Position numbers and translations under genes: made by a program. Shown piece by piece: positions 51,914 through 58,793 of a stretch of DNA of 64,000 nt. The stretch is from Clostridia bacterium (lineage in GTDB: Bacteria; Bacillota; DSM-521; Neomoorellales; SLTJ01): positions 71,417-135,416 of the forward strand of contig SLTJ01000037.1 in the NCBI GenBank assembly GCA_004347685.1, given 5' to 3'. The notes below the pieces were generated by a model that was given only the letters and a program-made list of their open reading frames with translations, was not told where the DNA came from and did no database searches. The number at the start of each line of letters is the position of its first letter. The first letter of the stretch is position 1.

Positions 51914-53494
51914 TCAGCTTCTAACCTCCGGCCCTGTGGCCGGCAAGACAGACTCTTTCCCGTAGGGATTGAGCCGGGGTAAAATACCCGGTACCCGGGC
52001 AAAAATTTCATGACATACTTCCCGGGACAGGCAGCGGGGCGACCGCGCGAGATAGGCGTCTAGTTGCTCGTGGGCCCGCAAGAGGGCCTCATCGGCCAGC
52101 CCCTGGCTGGCAAAGGGGTATGTAGGGAAAACTTTTCCTTTGTGTACAAGTTGGCGGGTGTAACGCGCGTAAAGGCGGTGGGAACTGGCCATGACCCGGC
52201 GCACGGTATCCAGCACCTGCGCCCCCGCCTCCTCCGTTACCTCTGGCTGCCGCCACAACTCCTTGACAATGCCGATCTGCCAGTTATCCAGAATGGCCTG
52301 CTCGGGGCAGAAGGTCTGAGTTTCTTCCAGCAGGCCGAAGGCATAATGGATAAGGGCCGGCCCGCTGGGGGTAACGTAACCATAGGTGAGCATTTTCTCC
52401 ACCGTGGCCTGGATACCGGGTATCCTGGCATCCCCCACCCCGGCGGTGGAGTAACACGGCAGGCCGTAAAACCTGGCCATCTGCACGCAGTCTACATTGT
52501 AGTGGCCGAACTCCGGCACCCCGTACATGTCGTGCAGGTTATCCATGCGCGCCCGCACCGGCACGCTGCCGTAAAGCACCGGGGCTCCCGGCCGGGCCAA
52601 CTGGCTCAGGACAATACCGGCCAGGATCTCGGCATTGATCTGGGCCACCATACCCGCTTCCTCTATGGGCGCAGTGGAACCACCCTGGGGGGAACTGGAG
52701 ATGACTACCGGGATACCGCGCCGCACCATTTCCAGCATTTTCTGGGTGGTGTCGTCCACCAACTGCAGCGGGCTTTTTACTACACAGGTAATAAATGAAA
52801 TAATCGGGTTTTTCCGCAGTTCCTCCGGCCCTCCGGCAATGATCTCCGCCATTTTGATTACATTGCCCAGTTGTCCCAGGGAGGTCAGGCCGGCCATAAC
52901 GTGTTTAGTGGTATAATTAAGACACGCAAAGAACTTGTTCACGTCCTTGTTGTCCCCGCCGATGTCGTCGTCCTGGATGTTGACCGGCCGCAGGAAAAAG
53001 TCCAGGTTGTCCAGTTGCTCGGCCAAGTGGGCCGCCCGGGCCAGGTCAGCTACCGTTCCCCGCCGGCGCGCGATAGTCGGATAGGTTATCTCCCGGCCGG
53101 GGTCGCCCTTAGCTACAAATACTTCCGGCTCGATCTCCAGCCAGACATTTGTCTCCGAACCGCTGCCAAAGTAAACCCTGGGCTGGCCGGCATCCAGCTC
53201 CAGGATGTTGTCCGCGTCCCTGGCCCCAAGGCGCACGCGGCGAGGAGCCGATTCCAGGGCCCGGTTCACCAGCTTCTCGGAGATATGTACCCGCCAGGCC
53301 GGAAAGGCAAAACCTTCCGCGATGGGCTCAACCTTCGCCCCGGCAGTACCCAGCAGGTCTACAGCCTCCTGGTTGAAAACCATTAACCCCGGCTCTTCCA
53401 GGATCTCAAGGGAAAGACGGTGAATAAGCTCCACCTGCTGCTGGTTCAGCCGCCTGAGAACCGGATCCACCAGGATTCCTCTCGCTTGCGGCAA
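51914..53494 (-). CDS. MttB-family (non-pyrrolysine) methyltransferase
   Basis: 526 residues from TTG with AGGAGGAGGG upstream; full length for the family. IHRLSLEILEEPGLMVFN, YFGSGSETNVWLEIEP, NKFFACLNYTTKHVMAGLTS, FITCVVKSPLQLVDD, VISSSPQGGSTAPIEEAG and PSGPALIHYAFGLLEE trace the MttB barrel. The frame has no in-frame TAG, so there is no pyrrolysine; such homologues (MtgB, MtpB, MtcB) demethylate glycine betaine, proline betaine or carnitine. Which substrate applies cannot be read. The C-terminal 90 residues (YARYTRQLVHKG to the end) differ from the neighbour's C-terminus. A single gene with its own ribosome-binding site. Confidence 0.87.
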   Translation of the reverse strand: MPQARGILVDPVLRRLNQQQVELIHRLSLEILEEPGLMVFNQEAVDLLGTAGAKVEPIAEGFAFPAWRVHISEKLVNRALESAPRRVRLGARDADNILELDAGQPRVYFGSGSETNVWLEIEPEVFVAKGDPGREITYPTIARRRGTVADLARAAHLAEQLDNLDFFLRPVNIQDDDIGGDNKDVNKFFACLNYTTKHVMAGLTSLGQLGNVIKMAEIIAGGPEELRKNPIISFITCVVKSPLQLVDDTTQKMLEMVRRGIPVVISSSPQGGSTAPIEEAGMVAQINAEILAGIVLSQLARPGAPVLYGSVPVRARMDNLHDMYGVPEFGHYNVDCVQMARFYGLPCYSTAGVGDARIPGIQATVEKMLTYGYVTPSGPALIHYAFGLLEETQTFCPEQAILDNWQIGIVKELWRQPEVTEEAGAQVLDTVRRVMASSHRLYARYTRQLVHKGKVFPTYPFASQGLADEALLRAHEQLDAYLARSPRCLSREVCHEIFARVPGILPRLNPYGKESVLPATGPEVRS

Positions 53495-53842
53495 AAAACA
53501 AACCCTCCTCCTACCAGAAAACTTAACGGTAATAAGTAAGTTGTAGGCTATAAAAATTGAATTCTACCTCCCAGCAGGGATTCCTTCCTCGATCCAAATA
53601 TTTTTTTGCCTACCAGCGAACTCCGATTCAGAAAAATAGTTAACCGCAAATCTTGGACAGGCATTACCGTGGTTTAGCGAATAAGCAGGAAAAAGCCTTA
53701 GCCTGGCCAGTGAACCTTTCTGCTACCTGGAAGCATATATTGTAAGAGACACCACTACCCGGCCACACCGGGCCAGAGCCGGTAGCTTTGATGTGGTCTT
53801 CGCCTGAGAATCGGGGAACTTCAGAAAGGAAGGTATCCACCT
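53495..53842. other. divergent spacer, mttB-like / ferritin-like
   Basis: About 350 bp, AT-richer than its surroundings. CATATATT at 53734-53741 matches a sigma-E -10 (CATAYANT) 100 bases before the ferritin-like gene, but the -35 is unconvincing. AAAGGAAGG at 53825 is that gene's ribosome-binding site. No riboswitch was recognised ahead of the mttB-like gene. Confidence 0.4.
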
Positions 53843-54349
53843 ATGCCCCAGCACCCGCATGACACCAGGTACCGGGCTCCCGGGCCCTACCCGCCCATCA
53901 TGGTCCGTGAACGTAACACCGATTACGCTCGCGTCATCTACGACGATTTTGCGGGCAGAGATAGCGAATTGACGGCCATCACCCAGTATCTCTACCATCA
54001 TTTCGCGGCGAATAATATGGAAGTGGCCGACTTGCTGGAGAACATCGCCATGGTGGAGATGCACCACCTGGAGATGCTGGGGCAGGTTATCGTCCTGCTC
54101 GGCGGGGACCCGCGCTACTGGGGGAGCGGTCTCAGTTACTGGAACGGCAGCTATGTAAATTATGAGACCGATCTCTGCCGGGCCCTGCAGGCCAACCTGC
54201 CAGGCGAACAGGTGGCCCAGCAAACATACCAGAATCACGCCGCCCAGATTCAGGATCCTTACGTGAGGGAGATCCTCCTGCGCATTGCCCGGGACGAAGA
54301 AGTACACGAAAGGCTCTTGCGAGAAGCCATAGATCGGTACTGCCGGTGA
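53843..54349 (+). CDS. ferritin-like diiron/dimanganese protein (rubrerythrin/CotJC-like)
   Basis: 168 residues. Four-helix ferritin-like layout with metal-ligand patterns: Glu in RDSELTAITQYLYHHF, EXXH in AMVEMHHLEML, Glu in LCRALQANLPGEQVAQQ, and EXXH in ARDEEVHERLL. A Pro/Tyr/Arg-rich N-terminal tail (about 1-25) precedes it. In spore formers such proteins can be coat-associated or protect from peroxide. The exact subfamily is open. It is a single gene, and its 3' end touches repeat copy c. Confidence 0.8.
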   Translation: MPQHPHDTRYRAPGPYPPIMVRERNTDYARVIYDDFAGRDSELTAITQYLYHHFAANNMEVADLLENIAMVEMHHLEMLGQVIVLLGGDPRYWGSGLSYWNGSYVNYETDLCRALQANLPGEQVAQQTYQNHAAQIQDPYVREILLRIARDEEVHERLLREAIDRYCR

Positions 54350-54537
54350 AAATGGAGGTGAGATGCGGGAGGTGAGAGGTGGGAGTTCGTAGGAACCCGG
54401 CACTCAACTTCACGCTCGCGTTGCGTGCATCCGAACGTGTTGCGTGCATCCGGACGTGTTGCCGCCAGCACAGTGATTCTATGGCTGAAGCACCTTGCGG
54501 CCACCGAGTTGAGTGCCGGGCCGTGAGGGTCTGCCCT
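54347..54537 (+). repeat. heptamer-plus-hairpin repeat, copy c, with nested element
   Basis: TGAAAATGGAGGTGAG, GGAGGTGAGAGGTGGGA units, TTCGTAGGAAC, then the nested palindrome in place of the hairpin and the GGGTCTGCCC trailer. It fills the gap between the ferritin-like and S41 protease genes. Confidence 0.75.
54396..54520. repeat. nested palindromic element, copy 3
   Basis: Begins CCCGGCACTCAAC and ends GTTGAGTGCCGGG; about 125 bp. The centre holds a direct duplication (GTTGCGTGCATCCGAACGT, then GTTGCGTGCATCCGGACGT) that explains its greater length. Confidence 0.75.
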
Positions 54538-54548
54538 TTCGTCGGCGG

Positions 54549-56018
54549 CTAAGGCCTTATCTCCGCCGTCTGGCTGGCCGCGTTCCACTCCACCGTGGCC
54601 CCGAAGGCCTCACTCACGGCCCGCAGCGGGACAAAAACCTGCGCCCCCTGGAGAATTATGCCGGCATCGGTCTGGCCGACCCGGTCACCCACCCGGATCC
54701 CCGGTTCCCCTGCCACTAGTTCCACGCTTAACGGGCCGTAACGGAGCACAGCCTTCTGTGCCCCGGCCTGCCACTCCACCTTGGCCCCCAGGGTGGCGGC
54801 AAAGAAATCCAAGGGCACATAGGTGCGGCCGCCGGCAATAAAGGGAGAGGGACTGACGGCCACCTCCCGGCCGTCCACCCGGACCTCGCCCCGACCGGGG
54901 ACCACCTGGATAAGATGGGGCCTTTCCCGGGCAACGAACTCCCGGGCGGCATCCAGTTGCCGTTCAGGGTCCTGCACCAAAAGGTCCGGCTCCAGGCCGT
55001 GGCCGTTTACCGCCCGCCCCAGGGGAGTAAGGTAACGGGCAGTAGTCAGTTTCAACACGCCCCCGTTAGAAAGCTCGATCAAGCTCTGCACCGTACCTTT
55101 ACCAAAAGTGCGCGTGCCTACCAGGGGAGCGAAGGAGTAGTCCTGGATGGCCCCGGCCAGGATCTCGGCCGCGCTGGCCGTCCCCCGGTTTACCAGCACC
55201 ACCACCGGCAGTCCCAGCGGTTCATATTTGGGAGTGCGCATTACCTCCTCTTCCCCCTGCCGGCTGACCACCCTTACAATTGGCACGTCCGGGATAAAAT
55301 AACCGCCGACGGTCACGGCGCTCTGCAGCAGCCCTCCGGGATTGTCCCGCAGGTCCAGGACCAGGCCTTTTACTCCCTCACTCTTTAGCTCTTCCAGGGC
55401 TTGCTCCACCTGCTGTGGGGCTTCCTCGTAAAAGTCGTTAAGCTTGAGATAACCGATGTCTCCCTCCAGGACCTCCCAGGAGGTGCTGGGCAGGTGGATT
55501 ACCGCCCGCGTGACTTCCACTTCAAACCGCTGCCCGTCACGGACAAAGGCGATCCTGACCTTTGTTCCCGCCTCGCCCCGGATCAGGGCGCTCACCTGCT
55601 CCACCGTCTTACCTTGCACGTCTTCACCGTTAACTCCGACGATGAGATCGCCGCCGGCCAGCCCGGCCTTTTGCGCCGGGGAATCCGGCAAAACGGTAAC
55701 TACCACCACGCCGGCTTCCTTTTGCTCCAGGGACATCCCCACGCCGCTGTAGCGGCCGGAAACCGTCTCCATAAAGTGCTGGTAGTCTTCAGGCGGCAGG
55801 TAATCAGTATAGGGGTCTTTGAGAGCTTCCATCACCTGATCAACTGTGTTAGCCTGCAGCGCCGCCTCGGGCACCGGGTCCACATAAAAAAGACGCAGGT
55901 AGGTCTTGACCTCCTGGACCAGGTCGCCTTCCCCGGCCAGGGCCACCGGCCCGGCCACCAGACCTAACAAAAGCAAGAGCAAGACTATGTACCGGCTCAG
56001 GCGTGGTTTAGATCCCAT
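54549..56018 (-). CDS. S41 family carboxy-terminal processing protease
   Basis: 489 residues from ATG of MGSKPRLSRYIVLLLLLL, with AGGTG 6 bases upstream. Signal anchor (about 8-28), PDZ domain (about 85-170, VTVLPDSPAQKAGLAGGDLIVGVNG), S41 catalytic domain with Ser in NRGTASAAEILAGA and Lys in GTRTFGKGTVQ, then a C-terminal copper-amine-oxidase-N-type domain (about 380-489, GGRTYVPLDFFAATLGAKVEW, VFVPLRAVSEAFGATVEW) that probably binds the cell wall. CtpA/B-type enzymes cleave exported proteins and some act in sporulation signalling. It stands alone. Confidence 0.93.
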   Translation of the reverse strand: MGSKPRLSRYIVLLLLLLGLVAGPVALAGEGDLVQEVKTYLRLFYVDPVPEAALQANTVDQVMEALKDPYTDYLPPEDYQHFMETVSGRYSGVGMSLEQKEAGVVVVTVLPDSPAQKAGLAGGDLIVGVNGEDVQGKTVEQVSALIRGEAGTKVRIAFVRDGQRFEVEVTRAVIHLPSTSWEVLEGDIGYLKLNDFYEEAPQQVEQALEELKSEGVKGLVLDLRDNPGGLLQSAVTVGGYFIPDVPIVRVVSRQGEEEVMRTPKYEPLGLPVVVLVNRGTASAAEILAGAIQDYSFAPLVGTRTFGKGTVQSLIELSNGGVLKLTTARYLTPLGRAVNGHGLEPDLLVQDPERQLDAAREFVARERPHLIQVVPGRGEVRVDGREVAVSPSPFIAGGRTYVPLDFFAATLGAKVEWQAGAQKAVLRYGPLSVELVAGEPGIRVGDRVGQTDAGIILQGAQVFVPLRAVSEAFGATVEWNAASQTAEIRP

Positions 56019-56139
56019 ACGGTTCACCTTTTCCCTCTGTTTCCCTAAAAGATTCACCTTCCCCCGGGATGTTCCTGCCGGAGAAAAAAATTGCTGTGGC
56101 CCTGGCGATCATTTTTCAAAATCTTATCTTGAAAACCTG

Positions 56140-56170
56140 GTTTTCCCATGGAGGGAAAACGTGCTATAAT
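56140..56170 (+). promoter_or_regulatory. promoter with overlapping palindromic operator upstream of the DedA-like gene
   Basis: Perfect inverted repeat GTTTTCCC, 5 bases, GGGAAAAC (56140-56160) lies directly before TATAAT (56165-56170). TTTCCC in its left arm is 17 bases from the -10 and may be a poor -35. A repressor bound here would block RNA polymerase. Confidence 0.6.
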
Positions 56171-56221
56171 AATCATACCGGTTGCGGTGAGGCCAGGTGA
56201 GCTTCCGGGGGGGTGACATGA

Positions 56222-56842
56222 GTAGAATTCCTTGGTGAGGCGTTTACCGGCACTTACGGTCTTTACCTGCTTTTTCTCGGTTTCGTCTGCCTGGGCATAG
56301 GTATACCTATCCCCATGCTAATCTTGTTTACCGCCCTGGGGGCCAACGTGCGCCCGGAGGCCCTGAGCCCCGCGGGAGCCATCCTCTTTGTCTTCCTCGC
56401 TTCCACTGCGGGTGACATTATCAGCTATTACCTGTTTTACCACCGGGGGCAGCCCCTGCTGGACTGGATCATCCAGCGCTTCCAGGTGGATCCCCACCTG
56501 GTGGCCAGGATCGAAGGCAGCTATCAGAAGTATGGCGTGGTCGCCATCTTCATCTTCCGCTGGATCGAGTGGGGTTATGGCCAGGTGATCTGGCTCTGCG
56601 GCCTCAGCCATATGCCCTTCCCTCGCTTCCTGGCCGCCATCTCCCTTGCCCTGTTCCCTTGGAGCATCGCCTGGACGTACATCGGCATCGGCTCGGCCGC
56701 GCTGCTGGAGCAGGTCATGCGCCTGGTCCCCCTGGTCTTTGTGGCCGCAATACTCCTGGCCAGCGGCCTCGGCTACCTCTATTACCGCCGCTACTACCTC
56801 CCCCAGGCCAGAAACCGCCGGGAAAGTAAAGCTACCGATTAG
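56222..56842 (+). CDS. DedA/SNARE-associated family membrane protein; start codon unclear
   Basis: The conserved first membrane helix (EFLGEAFTGTYGLYLLFLGF) is encoded in frame from 56222, but that frame has no ATG, GTG or TTG before 56315, which is after the helix. GGGGGGGTGACATGA precedes GTA at 56222, just where a start is expected; the ATG at 56218 is out of frame and stops after six codons. So the start is GTA, or one base has been lost. About 206 residues with four to five membrane helices. The DedA motif is degenerate (FRWIEWGYGQVIWLCGLSHM lacks the usual F-R--P--R). DedA proteins affect lipid carriers and membrane homeostasis. Confidence 0.78.
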   Translation, partial: VEFLGEAFTGTYGLYLLFLGFVCLGIGIPIPMLILFTALGANVRPEALSPAGAILFVFLASTAGDIISYYLFYHRGQPLLDWIIQRFQVDPHLVARIEGSYQKYGVVAIFIFRWIEWGYGQVIWLCGLSHMPFPRFLAAISLALFPWSIAWTYIGIGSAALLEQVMRLVPLVFVAAILLASGLGYLYYRRYYLPQARNRRESKATD

Positions 56843-56930
56843 CAAGGCCTACGGGTCACAACCATAAAACGACCGGCCTCCAGCATGGAAGTTACTTCTG
56901 AAACCCTGGCCGTCGCGATAGCGTGAGCCC

Positions 56931-58685
56931 TTACGGGTAAATTATACTCTGTTTGCGGATATCAAAGACGCCGTAGGGAGTGATACGGATAAAGGGCATG
57001 GCTGTCAGGCTGAGAAAATGTATAGAAAATATCGGATCCTGTAACCGACAGCCCAGCTCAGCCAAAACCCTTTTGGCCTGCTGGAAAGAGGCCGCCAGAT
57101 CGGATAACCCAACTGCGGCCTGGATACCGCCAATGGGCAGGACAAACTCGGCCCGCACCTCGCCATCGTGGACTATCACCATGCCGCCCCCCATCTCCAC
57201 CAGGCGCAGGAAAGCCTGACGCATATCCTGAGGGCTAGCACCAAGAACCAGGAGCTTGCCAGAGCCTACCCCGTAACTTGCCGCCACGCCGCCCACCTGT
57301 CCGCCAAAACCGCTGAGGAAACAAGTGACCGGGTAACGCTCTGGGGCCGTCGGTGCGGCCAGGATGAGATATCCTTCGCAGCCGGCGCGGATAAGGCCGT
57401 CCCGCATCAGTACCTCGACCGTGCGACTGGTGGTAATGGTCTTACTACGCAGGTGAATCGCCGGCACGCTGGCGGGACCGTTGTTGACCCCTGCCACCCT
57501 GGGAACAAAGTAGTCCTCGGGGATACTCGTCCACCCACCTTGCCACAAGGGTACCAGGGAGAAACCTGGAGCCATGCCGGCCTCGGGTTGCGGCAATAAC
57601 ATCTCGCCATCCCTGGCCACTATCTGGCCGCCGACGATAACCAGCCAGGGACGGAACTCGGTCAAGGATGGCAACAAAAGGATATCCGCCCTTCGGCCGG
57701 GGGCGATGACGCCTACCTCCTCCTCCAGCCGCAGGTAACGGGCGGCGTTGACAGTCACCATGCGCAGGGCGGCCAAGGGAGGGATTCCCAGTCTCACCGC
57801 TTCCTCCAGCGGGTAATTCAGGTAACCCCTGTCGGCAATATCATCAGGACTCATAAAGTCAGGAGTGAGCATGACGGCCGAGGTATCCAGACCGGGATTG
57901 GCCAGTAGGGCCGGAGCCAGGTCGGGGAGATCCTGGCGCACCGACCCGTGGCGCAACATAACATAGAGGCCCAGGCGTATCCTCTCCAGGACCTCGCTGG
58001 CCCGCAAGGCCTCGTGGCAGGATGATACCCCCGAAGCGGCCAGGGCGTTGAGCTGCCCGTACCTGGCGCCGGTGGTATGTCCGTCCACCCTTTTCCCGGC
58101 CCCAGTCATGGCCTGCATCTTGGCCAGCATCTCCCTGTCCCCGGCCAGGATCCGGCCCCAGGGCGGGATCTCACCGAGGGACCTGATGCGCGGGTGCCCA
58201 GCCCACCGGGTCACCAGCTCCACGGGGAAGAGGTCTGGGCCCTCGACCCCAGGAAACGAAGGGCAGGCTGGCGGCAAGGCAAAATAAAAGCCAAGTCCCA
58301 TCCCTTCGGTGGCGGTCAGCATGTATTCCAGCCCAAGTGGCCCCACAGCCGAACAAATATCGTCCGTGTAACTGAGAAGGGTGGTTGTGCCCAGGGGAAG
58401 CAAGGCCGCCTGGATGGCGGCCGGGGAGAGGAAAGTATCCACATGGGCATGGGCATCTATATATCCGGGTACCAGGTAGGAGCCCGTTGCGTCAATAACC
58501 GTTGTTTCCTGGCCAATCATCCCTGTGTCCGGGCCGACATAGGCAATCCTGTCGCCGGCGACGGCCACACCAACACCTGTCAGCACTTCAGCCGTCCAGA
58601 CATTGACCAGGCGGCCACCGCTAATGTATATATCAGCCGGACGCTGGCCCAGGGCCACCTGGAGCAAAGCCTTCCTATCTGACAC
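56931..58685 (-). CDS. adenine deaminase-like amidohydrolase
   Basis: 584 residues from GTG with CGGAGG 7 bases upstream; the longer frame adds 15 residues. N-terminal GRLVNVWTAEVLTGVGVAVAG, metal-binding YLVPGYIDAHAHVDTFLSP, VDGHTTGARYGQLNAL, SSCHEALRASEVLERIRLG, TPDFMSPDDIADRGYL and APGRRADILLL follow the adenine deaminase layout, and the C-terminal 160 residues match its second domain. The HXH motif continues VDTFLSP rather than the IESS of classical adenine deaminase, so it may be a YerA-like relative with another substrate. Single gene. Confidence 0.85.
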   Translation of the reverse strand: MSDRKALLQVALGQRPADIYISGGRLVNVWTAEVLTGVGVAVAGDRIAYVGPDTGMIGQETTVIDATGSYLVPGYIDAHAHVDTFLSPAAIQAALLPLGTTTLLSYTDDICSAVGPLGLEYMLTATEGMGLGFYFALPPACPSFPGVEGPDLFPVELVTRWAGHPRIRSLGEIPPWGRILAGDREMLAKMQAMTGAGKRVDGHTTGARYGQLNALAASGVSSCHEALRASEVLERIRLGLYVMLRHGSVRQDLPDLAPALLANPGLDTSAVMLTPDFMSPDDIADRGYLNYPLEEAVRLGIPPLAALRMVTVNAARYLRLEEEVGVIAPGRRADILLLPSLTEFRPWLVIVGGQIVARDGEMLLPQPEAGMAPGFSLVPLWQGGWTSIPEDYFVPRVAGVNNGPASVPAIHLRSKTITTSRTVEVLMRDGLIRAGCEGYLILAAPTAPERYPVTCFLSGFGGQVGGVAASYGVGSGKLLVLGASPQDMRQAFLRLVEMGGGMVIVHDGEVRAEFVLPIGGIQAAVGLSDLAASFQQAKRVLAELGCRLQDPIFSIHFLSLTAMPFIRITPYGVFDIRKQSIIYP

Positions 58686-58793
58686 AACAATACCTCCGTT
58701 ATTCTCCCTAACCCTACTAGCCGGAACCAAACACTGCCGCGTTATTTCCTTGCCGCTTGGCGAACATGTTTCGGCTTAACAGCCTAAACTCCG

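Noticed and set aside
51914-53494. Pyrrolysine (in-frame TAG) in the MttB homologue
   Set aside because: The frame is continuous to its stop without TAG, so this is a non-pyrrolysine member.
53495-53842. Cobalamin riboswitch upstream of the mttB-like gene
   Set aside because: No B12-box (GCCACTG) or typical core is visible in this spacer or in 50936-51357.
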